A DNA stretch of 64,000 bases, from the NCBI GenBank assembly GCA_002439875.1, contig DJQB01000033.1, positions 1 to 64,000 on the forward strand. The letters are read 5' to 3'. Positions 44,266 through 53,306 of the stretch are shown here, piece after piece (position 1 is the stretch's first letter; every line of letters begins with the position of its first letter). Source of the stretch: Bacteroidales bacterium UBA6397. Lineage in GTDB: Bacteria > Bacteroidota > Bacteroidia > Bacteroidales > UBA932. Below the pieces are notes generated by a model. That model saw only the letters and a list, made by a program, of their open reading frames with translations, made no database searches and was not told the origin of the DNA. Both the position numbers and the translations under genes were made by a program.

Positions 44266-46839
44266 CTACAGCTTGGCGATGGCGGTGACAAGTTGGTCAC
44301 CGAGGCCGATGGTGTAGCCTTCGGTGGTGAAGAAGACGCGGTTGAAGGTGTCGGCGAGGAGGAAGTACGGCATTCGGCGGCCTTTAAGGTCGAGGCTGTC
44401 TGGGATGATGCCTAGATGAACGTTGGACGGGAGCGAGGCGGAATATTCCTTAAGCCAACCCAGGCCTCCTGCCGTGGTAAGAAGGAGGATTGGGCGATTC
44501 CATGCCTCCAGCTTGGTCTTCGCTGCAATGATGTCGTTGATGGCGTGGACGGACGGTTCCTGCCTTGGGGTGAGGAAGCCAATCACGTAGAATCCTCTGC
44601 CTGTGGTAGAAAGCACAGAAACAGGCTCTGAATCAGGTTCTACCCTATACTTTGTCTCAGCGTCGAACGAACCGATCACGGACAGTTTGTCCTCAGGAAT
44701 GGTGATGCGAAGATCAAGTGCCGTGGTCTCTCCCTCCTTGACGGAGAACTGCTGCATCGTGACAGGCACGCTGCCGTCAGAGAGGCGGTTGCCGCTGACA
44801 AGCACATAGTCTCCGGCATCAAGCGAAGTCCCATTCCTAAACACACTCGCCCAGCTTACGCCTCCTCCCATGTCCACCTGACCTTCATCGAAAGACAATA
44901 GCTTAGTGCGTCCGTTTTCTATCTTGCTGACAGTGAAATGGGAATAGTAGCCAGGATTGGCGAGTATCGCTGTCGGCACATAATTCAGAACCAGCGTCCC
45001 AGTAGGAGCGACAACCTGAGAGGAAGTCTCGAAATCGACATCAACCCATTGTCCGGCCTCCTTGTACTGGATCTTTCCGGTCACAGGATCCTTGCGGGCA
45101 TCAATCCCGAGAGTCCTTGCAAGGGCGACAAAGAATATATTCCTGGAGCGAACGTCAGCCATCCGAGCCTTATAAACGCCGATCGGAGACATCGGGATGC
45201 TCCAAGCCTTAGGATCACGGAGCACAGTGATGCTGTCCTGCACCCATTTGATCAAATTAGCCGGGACTGAAAGCTCATCTTTGGACAGTTCCGTTCCGAA
45301 ACGCCCTATGAAAAAGGACTTGTACGGGCTGAGGAACTCATTCTCGACCCTCGGGCAAAGGATCGCATCAAAAGCATTGTAGCTGTCATCCAGAATAGAC
45401 CTTGTCACATCAATCATATCCTTATGGCTCAACGACTTGAGCAAATTAAGCGCTCTCGCGTCAGGATGATCCTCCAAGAACTTGGAAATCACACCATGAT
45501 TGCCGGCGGAAAAAGCAAGAAGCCTCCCTTTTTCTGAACTGTCTGTAAGGATGAATGTGGCCATATACGCCTTCCGGATGCTGTCCTCCCGGGCGAAACG
45601 CCTGTCATTCTCCGCCCTCTGTTCCGGAGTGACCTCAGGAATATTGGCGGTTTCCGGCGGAGGAACAATCATCATCGACTGAGGAGCAAAGGAATGATGG
45701 TCAGAAATCGTTATCCTAACCTCCGTGTCCTTGCCGAAAGAGACTTTCGAATAGCCATACTTGCCGTTCTTCGAGGCCCACGCCAATATGTCCCCCATTC
45801 CAGCGGTAAGGAACGTACGTCCTTGCGTGTCAGTATATTTGGAAAGCGCTGGATAGAACTCAGCGTAGTTGTAAATCTTGAAATCCACTAAAGCGCTGTC
45901 AACAGGCTCACCGTTCTCATCCACTACCGTGAAATCCACACGAGCAGTCTTGGCGTAATTGTCAATCAGATTGATCTCAGTGAAGTTAGGACCGGCCATC
46001 ACCTTCTCCTCCGGTCCATCATAGTTGCCGAAGACCCTTGTGTGCATCAGCAGACCGCGACTTGCAGGAGAATTGAACCAGCCTAGATTAAGGACAGGTT
46101 CTGGCTCACAAGCACCGAGGAAGTACCACTCTCCGTCAGCCCAAGCCTCGACCCATGCATGGTTGTCATCCGTGTGGGCCCAGCGAGGCGTATAGACCTG
46201 ACGTGCCGGGATTCCGACCGCCCTCAAAGCCGCCACAGCGAACGTTGACTCCTCCCCGCAGCGTCCCAGTGAACTTCTCATTGAAGAAAGCGGAGACAAT
46301 GTGCGAGCGTCTGAAGGCTTGTAGGTCAACTTCTCGTGACACCAATGGTTAACTTCCAGAATGGCATCCTTCATATTCATTCCCTCAACTCGCGGCTTCA
46401 ACTCACGGTAGAAAGCGACCCTGGATGTGTCCAGATTCTCATTGTTGGCCCTGACCGGGAGTACAAAATGCCTGAATATCCTTTCCGGAACATTCCACCC
46501 CATCTCATTACGGGCGGCAAATGACGAACGAATATTCTGGAGATAGTAGTCTGTGCTGTAATCCGTTACATCTGCCAACGGCATATAGGCATAGAGAAAC
46601 TCCAATGCCTCAAACTCTTCGGTCGTCAAATAGAGGTCGCCTACAAAGCCGTTGGACTCAGTCAGGCATTTACCATCCTTGTCGACCGCAAAGAAACCTT
46701 GCAGACGCTCCGGCTGCAATTTTTTATCCAGATCGGCCTCAACCTGAGCACGATAGGCGGCATCGGTCATAAAATGATGGACCTCGCAGGATGAAAGCAG
46801 CAGCAAAGCCGCAATCAGGGAGAAGAATGTCTTTTTCAT
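44266..46839 (-). CDS. Transglutaminase-like lipoprotein
   Basis: An 857-residue lipoprotein (lipobox LLSSC). Residues about 150-260 form a transglutaminase-like core: NHWCHEKLTYKPSD, SLGRCGEESTFAVAALRAVGIPARQ (catalytic Cys), and DDNHAWVEAWADGEWYFLGACEPE (catalytic His). Beta domains follow (VDFTVVDENGEPVDSALVDF), and the last third has thioredoxin-like features around ILLLTTAGGLGWLKEYSASL. The role of such Bacteroidota proteins is thought to be peptidase-like, but is not established. Confidence 0.85.
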   Translation of the reverse strand: MKKTFFSLIAALLLLSSCEVHHFMTDAAYRAQVEADLDKKLQPERLQGFFAVDKDGKCLTESNGFVGDLYLTTEEFEALEFLYAYMPLADVTDYSTDYYLQNIRSSFAARNEMGWNVPERIFRHFVLPVRANNENLDTSRVAFYRELKPRVEGMNMKDAILEVNHWCHEKLTYKPSDARTLSPLSSMRSSLGRCGEESTFAVAALRAVGIPARQVYTPRWAHTDDNHAWVEAWADGEWYFLGACEPEPVLNLGWFNSPASRGLLMHTRVFGNYDGPEEKVMAGPNFTEINLIDNYAKTARVDFTVVDENGEPVDSALVDFKIYNYAEFYPALSKYTDTQGRTFLTAGMGDILAWASKNGKYGYSKVSFGKDTEVRITISDHHSFAPQSMMIVPPPETANIPEVTPEQRAENDRRFAREDSIRKAYMATFILTDSSEKGRLLAFSAGNHGVISKFLEDHPDARALNLLKSLSHKDMIDVTRSILDDSYNAFDAILCPRVENEFLSPYKSFFIGRFGTELSKDELSVPANLIKWVQDSITVLRDPKAWSIPMSPIGVYKARMADVRSRNIFFVALARTLGIDARKDPVTGKIQYKEAGQWVDVDFETSSQVVAPTGTLVLNYVPTAILANPGYYSHFTVSKIENGRTKLLSFDEGQVDMGGGVSWASVFRNGTSLDAGDYVLVSGNRLSDGSVPVTMQQFSVKEGETTALDLRITIPEDKLSVIGSFDAETKYRVEPDSEPVSVLSTTGRGFYVIGFLTPRQEPSVHAINDIIAAKTKLEAWNRPILLLTTAGGLGWLKEYSASLPSNVHLGIIPDSLDLKGRRMPYFLLADTFNRVFFTTEGYTIGLGDQLVTAIAKL

Positions 46840-46962
46840 ATACTAACTCAACTTTCGCAAGCAGGCAATCACTTGCTGTAAAATACAATTTCCAACGTTC
46901 GAAGGTGATTGTCCATCCTCAGAAATCTGAGGCGGTTTTCTTTCCAACAAATGAAAAATGAA

Positions 46963-47001
46963 CAGCCCTCCCCCCGGCTGCGATACCGGAGAGGAGGGCT
47001 G
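46963..47001 (-). terminator. Intrinsic terminator of the EF-G2-like gene
   Basis: CAGCCCTCC (46963-46971) and GGAGGGCTG (46993-47001) form a perfect 9-bp stem with an inner CCGG/CCGG pairing. Reading leftward it is followed by a T-rich tract (TTCATTTTTCATTT). It begins 38 bp after the stop codon at 47039. Confidence 0.7.
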
Positions 47002-47038
47002 AATATTAGTTGTCATCGACCATAAAGGTCCGCGGCCA

Positions 47039-49195
47039 TTACTCCTCTTCCTTCTCCTGAGCGGCGTACTCGGCAAGCAGCTTGGTCTGAACATCCGCAG
47101 GAACTGGCTGATAATCAGCGAAAGTCATAGTAAATGTCGCAGCTCCTGAAGTCAGCGAACTTAAGGTTGTAGAGTAGCGGTAAAGCTCGGCGAGCGGAAC
47201 ACGTGCCTTGAGAACCGAGAATCCCTTGTCCGAACTCATTCCTTCGATGAGGGCTCTTTTGTTCTGAAGGTCGGACATACATGCTCCCATGTAGTCAGCC
47301 GGAGTCATGATCTCCACATTGTAGATAGGCTCCATGATCTTCGGCCCTGCGTTGCGGAACGCCTCCTTGAAAGCATTACGAGCGGCGAGGATGAAGGAGA
47401 TTTCATTGGAATCAACCGGGTGCATCTTACCGTCATAGACGAAGACCCTGATGTCACGGGCGTATGAACCGGTAAGAGGACCTTCCGTCATCTTGTCGTT
47501 TATACCCTTGAGGATCGCAGGCATAAATCTAGCGTCAATAGCTCCGCCGACAACACAGTTGTAGAACTCAAGTCTTCCACCCCACTCCAGATTGAACTCT
47601 TCCTTGGTCTTAACATTGAGGGCAACCTCCTTGCCGTCAATCTTAAATTTGTTCGTGAACGGAACTCCTTCAACGATAGGACAGATGAGAAGGGAAACCT
47701 CACCGAACTGGCCGGCGCCACCGGACTGCTTCTTGTGACGGTAAGTCGCTGTGGCCACCTTCGTAATGGTCTCACGGTAAGGAATCTTAGGGGCAAAGAG
47801 GACAACCTTCACTCCAAACTCGTTCTCCAAACGCCATTTGCAGACATTGATGTGCTGCTCGCCCTGACCGCTGAGGATGGTCTGTTTGAGTTCCTTTGAG
47901 TACTCTACGATAATCGTAGGATCCTGGGCTGAAATCTTAGAAAGGGCCTCGCCAAGTTTGGTCTCGTCATTCTGAGACTCGGCTTTGATGGCGCAGCGAT
48001 ATCTGGAGGCCGGGAACACAATGTGTTCGTAGGCGATGCCGGAACCGATTTGCGAAAGGGTGACATTGGTCTTCCCGGAACGCAGTTTCACTGTACATCC
48101 GATGTCTCCTGCCATAAGTCCTGCAACCTTTTCCTTCTTCGCGCCGGCGACGGCGTAAATCGCAGAAAGCCTTTCCTTGTCACCTGTCTCAGGATTCTCA
48201 AGGTCCATACCCTCGGTCAGATGGCCGGACATGACCTTGAAATAGGAAACCTCACCGAGATGCGGCTCGACATCAGTCTTGTAAATGAACACGGATGTCG
48301 GGTTATCGACCTTGCACTCGACAACATTGCCGTCCTTTGTGGCCGACTTTGTCTCGGCGGGCGATATGGCCGTCTTAATGGTGAACTCCATAAGCCTCTT
48401 GACTCCGATGTCCTTCTTCCCCGAAAGACAGAAAACAGGCAGGACACCGCCCTGACGGATCCCCTTGCCAAGACCTTCGCGGATCTCGTCCTCCGTAAGG
48501 GAGCCCTGATCGAAAAATCTTTCCATAAGGGTGTCGTCGAACTCGGCGGCCTTCTCGATCAGTTCCTGACGGAGAGCCTCGGCCTCGTCCATAAGATTCG
48601 CCGGAATCTCAAGGTCTTCGCGGGTGCCGTTGTCGTCCTTGAAATGATAGTATTTCATCTTGAGGACATCGATGAAGCCATCGAATGACGGGCCAGGATT
48701 GACCGGGAACTGGACTATGATCGGTTTGTGACCGAAAGTCTCCTTCATCTCGGCGATGGTCTTCTCCCAGTCGGCCTTCTCGGAATCAAGCTGGTTGACA
48801 GCCACAATGAGAGGCAGTTTATACTGATTGGCGTAACGGGCGAAGATGTCTGTGCCCACCTCGACACCCTGCTGTGCGTTGATGACAAGAATACCGTTCT
48901 CGCAAACCTTGAAGGCGGCCACAGCTCCTCCGATGAAGTCATCGGAACCAGGAGCGTCGATCACGTTGAACTTCGTGTTCATAAACTCGGCGTAAAGCGG
49001 AGTGGCGAAAATCGACCTCTGGTTAAGTTTCTCGATTTCCTCATTGTCGGAAACGGTGTTCTTGTCCTCGACCGTACCTCTTCTGGCAATCACCTTGCCC
49101 TCGAAGAGCATGGCTTCAGACAATGTGGTCTTACCTGACTTGGCACTGCCAATCAGAACCACATTGCGGATGTCTTTAGTAGAATATTCTTTCAT
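47039..49195 (-). CDS. EF-G paralogue (EF-G2-like) with a non-canonical GTPase centre
   Basis: A 718-residue translation factor with the complete EF-G domain order. The G1 motif is GSAKSGKTT (residues 16-24). The G3 motif reads DAPGSDDF (80-87) where catalytic EF-G has DTPGHxDF, so the histidine that activates water is Ser84, and G4 is NQLD instead of NKxD. Domain IV (FSGGAGQFGEV-like KQSGGAGQFGEVSL) and V are intact. Gut Bacteroides have such an EF-G2 that supports translation without GTP hydrolysis during carbon starvation and colonisation. Notably, no GAATAT hexamer lies inside this gene. Confidence 0.88.
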   Translation of the reverse strand: MKEYSTKDIRNVVLIGSAKSGKTTLSEAMLFEGKVIARRGTVEDKNTVSDNEEIEKLNQRSIFATPLYAEFMNTKFNVIDAPGSDDFIGGAVAAFKVCENGILVINAQQGVEVGTDIFARYANQYKLPLIVAVNQLDSEKADWEKTIAEMKETFGHKPIIVQFPVNPGPSFDGFIDVLKMKYYHFKDDNGTREDLEIPANLMDEAEALRQELIEKAAEFDDTLMERFFDQGSLTEDEIREGLGKGIRQGGVLPVFCLSGKKDIGVKRLMEFTIKTAISPAETKSATKDGNVVECKVDNPTSVFIYKTDVEPHLGEVSYFKVMSGHLTEGMDLENPETGDKERLSAIYAVAGAKKEKVAGLMAGDIGCTVKLRSGKTNVTLSQIGSGIAYEHIVFPASRYRCAIKAESQNDETKLGEALSKISAQDPTIIVEYSKELKQTILSGQGEQHINVCKWRLENEFGVKVVLFAPKIPYRETITKVATATYRHKKQSGGAGQFGEVSLLICPIVEGVPFTNKFKIDGKEVALNVKTKEEFNLEWGGRLEFYNCVVGGAIDARFMPAILKGINDKMTEGPLTGSYARDIRVFVYDGKMHPVDSNEISFILAARNAFKEAFRNAGPKIMEPIYNVEIMTPADYMGACMSDLQNKRALIEGMSSDKGFSVLKARVPLAELYRYSTTLSSLTSGAATFTMTFADYQPVPADVQTKLLAEYAAQEKEEE

Positions 49196-49356
49196 TACTA
49201 TAAGTTATTAATTATGAAATCGTTTTTGGCGACAATCCTTTATGGCGGACACCTTGGTAAAAATCGTTTTTATCATCAGAGCCAACTCATAAGTTACGCC
49301 GAAAGGCAAATCTAATAAAAAAATGACCCAATAACAACACTATTCCACAATCTTTA

Positions 49357-49662
49357 TCAATGAATGTTCTCGCAACTTCTGTAGAAATCCACCAATCCTT
49401 GTCCGGAGTACCCTAACTCTCCGTAGATAACCCTGTCCAACAGGACCGGATCGGCTCCGATCAACGCGCATATCTCTGAATAATCCGAGAGCCTCTTGTA
49501 AATCCTCTCCTCATCCATCGCCTTCTCAAAGGCGGCATACTCTTTTTCCATACAATCCATAGACAACTTGTTTTCGCAAAGAACATAACTTACATCCGAT
49601 AAAACAACATTTGGTGGCCAAACTCCGGGGGTAAACACTGAAAAATTTCTGTTTTTTATCAT
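49357..49662 (-). CDS. Small uncharacterised protein divergent from the XRE regulator
   Basis: A 101-residue protein; an internal ATG at 49560 would give a 67-residue product beginning MDCMEKEYAAFEKAM, and I cannot decide between them. The conserved-looking core is YKRLSDYSEICALIGADPVLLDRVIYGELGYSG, helical and resembling a small HTH-like or regulator-associated domain. It is transcribed away from the XRE gene, and the shared intergenic contains two palindromic sites, so the pair may form one regulatory module. Confidence 0.6.
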   Translation of the reverse strand: MIKNRNFSVFTPGVWPPNVVLSDVSYVLCENKLSMDCMEKEYAAFEKAMDEERIYKRLSDYSEICALIGADPVLLDRVIYGELGYSGQGLVDFYRSCENIH

Positions 49663-49679
49663 TTCTATATGTTTTTTAT

Positions 49680-49743
49680 AACCTATAGTTGTGTTTTACA
49701 ACCTGCGGTTACAAAACAAAGAGTCTTCTTTTGGATATTTTTG
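49680..49743. promoter_or_regulatory. Paired operator-like palindromes and -7 element before the XRE gene
   Basis: AACCTATAGTT (49680-49690) and AACCTGCGGTT (49700-49710) are two 11-bp sites with AACC-n3-RGTT symmetry, spaced 20 bp, about two helical turns, between divergent genes. TATTTTTG (49736-49743) matches the -7 consensus for the rightward XRE gene. The pair is likely bound by the XRE protein itself. Confidence 0.55.
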
Positions 49744-49781
49744 TGGCTGCGCAAGTAAGATTATAGAACACCCACACAGAA

Positions 49782-50207
49782 ATGGACGACGCGACTATAA
49801 AGAACAACCTTGAGAAGAAAAGGAACGAACTCGGCCTTTCTCAAACCGAGATGGCGCGCCGTCTGGACATCTCCCTGAACGCCTATAGGAAACTTGAGAA
49901 AGGGAAAACAAGGATACTGAACGAACATGTGGAAAAATTCGCCGAGAAGACCGGGACCTCGGTCGCCGAGCTCGTGAACGGATTCGAGCCAATAAACTCG
50001 GCCTTGGTCGGTCTGAATGACGTGAAGGAAAGCTATGACAAGAAATTACGTGTGCTGGAGGATGGCTACATCAAGGAGATAGCGATGCTGAAGGCAGAAA
50101 TCGTGCGCCTCAACGACAAGATCAAGGACAAGGACGAGATCCTCGGCATGAACCGCAAGCTCATCCTCCGCTACGAAAAAGAACTCGGACTAAAGGCCGG
50201 AGAATAA
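49782..50207 (+). CDS. XRE-family HTH regulator with C-terminal coiled coil
   Basis: A 141-residue protein. The N-terminal HTH is LEKKRNELGLSQTEMARRLD followed by ISLNAYRKLEKGKTRILNEHVEKFAEKTG. The C-terminal half is a coiled coil rich in Lys and Glu (ESYDKKLRVLEDGYIKEIAMLKAEIVRLNDKIKDKDE-type heptads), probably for dimerisation. Its last 18 bp overlap the convergent rnhB gene. Confidence 0.88.
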   Translation: MDDATIKNNLEKKRNELGLSQTEMARRLDISLNAYRKLEKGKTRILNEHVEKFAEKTGTSVAELVNGFEPINSALVGLNDVKESYDKKLRVLEDGYIKEIAMLKAEIVRLNDKIKDKDEILGMNRKLILRYEKELGLKAGE

Positions 50208-50819
50208 CGTAGGTTCCAGTTCCTTAGGATGGAAAGACCTACGGTGCCAAGGGGTCGGCCCAAACTTTCTGAGGGCTTCGATGTGCTCTTTCGTAGGATA
50301 GCCCATGTTTCTGTCCCAACCATATTCAGGAAACTCTTTGGCCAGTTCCCTCATCTTCCCGTCTCTCCAAGTCTTAGCCAGAACGGATGCCGCCGCGATT
50401 GATGAATATATCGCATCGCCGTGAACTACAGTGCGGTAGGAATCAAAACCATATCCATCAAAAGGCCGGAAACGATTGCCATCGATCAGCAAGAAGTCAG
50501 GTTTTGGTGACAACCTTCTTACCGCGCGTTGCATCCCCGTGACTGAAGCCCAAAGAATATTCAGTTCATCAATTTCCGTAGGACTCACCTCCTCCACAGC
50601 CCACGCAACGGCTTCCCGTTCTATTATAGGTCTCAACATTTCCCTCGATTTCTCACTCATCTTCTTGGAATCGTTCAGCAACGGATGATGGAAATCCGCC
50701 GGCAGGATCACCGCGGCGGCATAGACCGGCCCGGCGAGCGGTCCCCGTCCGGCCTCGTCGCAACCAGCCTCCAGATGGCCGGCCTCCAAATAAGGCAGCA
50801 GATGTATCTCTTTCGACAT
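50190..50819 (-). CDS. rnhB: Ribonuclease HII
   Basis: About 209 residues. Catalytic acidic residues are seen in AGCDEAGRGPLAGPV (Asp-Glu), in LLIDGNRF and in HGDAIYSSIAAASVLAKTWRD. It removes ribonucleotides from DNA and RNA primers in the cytoplasm. I start it at 50819, where the ATG lies in GAATATG; ATG 50825 is two codons earlier, and a much longer in-frame opening to 51017 is composed of low-complexity Arg/Ser codons that read through intergenic repeats. It overlaps the XRE gene tail to tail. Confidence 0.95.
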   Translation of the reverse strand: MSKEIHLLPYLEAGHLEAGCDEAGRGPLAGPVYAAAVILPADFHHPLLNDSKKMSEKSREMLRPIIEREAVAWAVEEVSPTEIDELNILWASVTGMQRAVRRLSPKPDFLLIDGNRFRPFDGYGFDSYRTVVHGDAIYSSIAAASVLAKTWRDGKMRELAKEFPEYGWDRNMGYPTKEHIEALRKFGPTPWHRRSFHPKELEPTLFSGL

Positions 50820-50901
50820 ATTCATAAAATAAAACTCTGCCGGCGGGCGATCACTTGCATATGACCTCTTTCGGTCACCTCGTCCGCCGAAGCCCCGGTC
50901 A

Positions 50902-50913
50902 CTTCGACAGGCT
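50902..50913. repeat. Short interspersed repeat CTTCGACAGGCT, copy 1
   Basis: The 12-mer CTTCGACAGGCT lies in a GC-rich intergenic and recurs exactly at 61068-61079, also intergenic. It sits within imperfect inverted sequence (GGTCACTTCGACAGGC, then TCGACGACC), like REP-type elements. Confidence 0.5.
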
Positions 50914-50972
50914 CGACGACCATTGGACCTACATCCATCCAGTCTGCCGGAAGTGGCAAATATAGCCAGAAA

Positions 50973-51043
50973 TTTGAGTTTAAACAGGAAATGACTACTT
51001 TTGTTGGTTATTTCCATTGGAAATGGCTACTTTTAGTGATTTC
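50973..51043 (+). promoter_or_regulatory. Promoter region of the S46 peptidase gene with direct repeat and palindrome
   Basis: TTTG (50973-50976), a 19-bp spacer and TACTTTTG (50996-51003) form an excellent Bacteroidota promoter. A direct repeat GAAATGRCTACTTTT starts at 50988 and 51020 (period 32), so a second -7-like TACTTTTA follows, and TTTCCATTGGAAA (51011-51023) is a near-perfect palindrome over the predicted transcript start. Confidence 0.65.
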
Positions 51044-51063
51044 TTAAATTAAAGAGAAAGAAT

Positions 51064-53175
51064 ATGAGGAAATTTATTTGTTCCGTCGCTGCCGCCCTAT
51101 TGGTTGGGTTCAGCGCGATTGCGGACGAGGGGATGTGGATGCTTCCACTCCTCCAGAAACTCAACGCTAAAGCAATGAAGGATCTCGGTTGCAGGCTCAC
51201 CCCTGACCAGATCTACAGCGTCAACCATTCTTCGCTAAAAGATGCGGTCGTCATCTTCGGTGGCGGATGCACCGGCGAGATGATCTCTGACAAAGGACTG
51301 CTGGTGACCAACCACCACTGCGGCTACAGCAGCATTCAGCAGCTTTCCTCTGACGAACACAACTACCTTGAGGACGGATTCTGGGCGATGAACAGCAGCG
51401 AGGAGATTCCGGTTCCGGGACTCACGGTCACGTTCCTTGTGAACATGAGCGATGTCACCGACGCGATTGAGGACGCAAAGTCCGACGAGGAAAGAAAGGC
51501 TATCAGAGAGGCCCTCGTCAAGGCATCCGAGGAACAGAATCCAGGGTGCGAGGTGGAACTCACATCTTTCTACAACAACAACGTGCACTACATCATTGTC
51601 TATAAGATATTCAAGGACATCCGCTTTGTTGGTGCCCCACCGGCATCCATCGGAAAGTTTGGCGGCGAGACCGACAACTGGATGTGGCCTCGCCACACGG
51701 GCGACTTCTCGATGTTCAGGGTCTATGCCGGGAAGGACAACGAGCCTGCCGAATATTCAGAAGACAATGTCCCTTACGTGCCGAAGCAGTCGCTGAAGAT
51801 CTCCCTTAAAGGAATCAATGAGGGTGACTACACAATGATCATGGGCTACCCTGGCCGCACCCAGAGATACCAGACAGAGGCACAGTTGAACCACATGCTG
51901 GCCCTGAACGACATCGCCATCGAGGCAAGGACCCTCCGTCAGGACATCATGTGGAAGTGGATGGAGAAGGATCCATCCATCAGGCTGAAATATGCCAACA
52001 AATATGCAAGCTCAGCCAACGGTTGGAAGAAGTGGATCGGAGAGAAGAAGGCTTTCAAGGACTTGAATATCATCGGGAAGGAGCACGACAAGGAGGCTCG
52101 TTTCCAGAAATGGGTTGACAAGAACAAGAAGCGCTCCGAACTTTACGGAACGGCAATCGCGGACATCGCTGACGCAATCAAAGCCAATGAGCAGGTGGAT
52201 TTTGATGTCAAACTTCTGAGCGAGACCATCTTCAGAACAGAATTGGTCAATCTCTCAAGCGCTTACTTAGGAGGCAGGAACAGAAGCCTGAAGTCAGGAG
52301 CGGACACTCTGACTGCGGAAGTGGCTGGCTTCGAGGCGCTTAAAGCCGTGTTCGAAGACTACTACGCGCCGCTTGACAAGGAAGTGACAGCGGCTCTGCT
52401 TAAATTGTACAGGGAAAAGGCCAGACCTGAGAACTATCCGGATTTCGGAGAGGATTTCGCGGCAATGGACATAGACAAGTACGTGGACGAGCTGTTCGGA
52501 ACGACGATATTCACGTCTTATGACAAGGCCAAGGAAGCGATTGAAAAAGATGGCAAGAAAGCCACTCTCAATGATCCGGCCAACAAGTTCGCGACAGCGC
52601 TTGTGAATGTGTTCGCCAAATTGCGCGGAGAGCAGGACCAGGAGGCCAAGGCCAAGATCAAGGCCGCTTCCAAGGCCTACACTGCCGGCTTGATGGAGTG
52701 GAACAAAGGCAAGGCCATGTACCCGGACGCCAACTTCACTATGAGGCTCACCTACGGAACCGTGAAGTCATATTCACCGAAAGACGCCCTCTACTACAGG
52801 TACTATTCAACCATCTACGGAGTGATGGAGAAAGAGAATCCTGACAACTATGAGTTCATCGTTCCGGAGAAGCTTAAGCAGCTCTATGTCAAGAGGGACT
52901 ACGGTCGGTACGCCATGGCTGACGGCAACCTGCCTTGCTGTTTCCTCACGAACAACGACATCACCGGAGGCAACTCCGGCAGTCCGGTCCTGAACGCCAA
53001 CGGTGAACTGATAGGTCTGGCCTTCGATGGCAACTGGGAGTCAATGTCAAGCGACGTGATGTTCGAGCCGGATCTTCAGAGATGCATCTGCGTGGACATC
53101 CGCTACGTCCTCTTCCTCGTGGACAAGTTCGGTGACGCCGGCTATCTCACCAAGGAAATGAACATTGTAAGATAA
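51064..53175 (+). CDS. S46-family dipeptidyl peptidase (DPP7-like)
   Basis: A 703-residue periplasmic serine exopeptidase with signal peptide (GFSAIADEG). The triad is His85 in VTNHHCGYSS, Asp in GGETDNWMWPRHTGDFSMFR and Ser in ITGGNSGSPVLNANGELIG. The specificity segment reads AFDGNWESMSSD: Gly where DPP11-type enzymes have Arg, which suggests hydrophobic P1 preference as in DPP7. It cuts dipeptides from imported oligopeptides. The ATG lies in GAATATG. Confidence 0.94.
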   Translation: MRKFICSVAAALLVGFSAIADEGMWMLPLLQKLNAKAMKDLGCRLTPDQIYSVNHSSLKDAVVIFGGGCTGEMISDKGLLVTNHHCGYSSIQQLSSDEHNYLEDGFWAMNSSEEIPVPGLTVTFLVNMSDVTDAIEDAKSDEERKAIREALVKASEEQNPGCEVELTSFYNNNVHYIIVYKIFKDIRFVGAPPASIGKFGGETDNWMWPRHTGDFSMFRVYAGKDNEPAEYSEDNVPYVPKQSLKISLKGINEGDYTMIMGYPGRTQRYQTEAQLNHMLALNDIAIEARTLRQDIMWKWMEKDPSIRLKYANKYASSANGWKKWIGEKKAFKDLNIIGKEHDKEARFQKWVDKNKKRSELYGTAIADIADAIKANEQVDFDVKLLSETIFRTELVNLSSAYLGGRNRSLKSGADTLTAEVAGFEALKAVFEDYYAPLDKEVTAALLKLYREKARPENYPDFGEDFAAMDIDKYVDELFGTTIFTSYDKAKEAIEKDGKKATLNDPANKFATALVNVFAKLRGEQDQEAKAKIKAASKAYTAGLMEWNKGKAMYPDANFTMRLTYGTVKSYSPKDALYYRYYSTIYGVMEKENPDNYEFIVPEKLKQLYVKRDYGRYAMADGNLPCCFLTNNDITGGNSGSPVLNANGELIGLAFDGNWESMSSDVMFEPDLQRCICVDIRYVLFLVDKFGDAGYLTKEMNIVR

Positions 53176-53306
53176 TGACACTGCCCCCGAATTCACGGCG
53201 CTCGGAGCGAAGCGACCGAAGGGGTTTCGGGGAATCCTTTCCCCGTGCCCCTCAGGGGCTGTCGCGAGGCGACTGGGGGTTGTAGAAATAGTAACATTCG
53301 AAGAAT
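53176..53306. other. GC-rich multi-hairpin intergenic between the S46 and Mrp genes
   Basis: The 131-bp interval contains CCCCGAA facing TTTCGGGG, GGGGAATCCTTTCCCC (a 6-bp stem), GCCCCTCAGGGGC (a 5-bp stem with 3-nt loop) and TCGCGAGGCGA. It resembles REP-like intergenic clusters and could include a terminator for the S46 gene, though no T-run follows. Confidence 0.5.

Noticed and set aside
50826..51017. N-terminal extension of RNase HII
   Set aside because: The added residues are low-complexity Arg/Ser/Gly read from intergenic repeats, and the ATG at 50819 fits the family.
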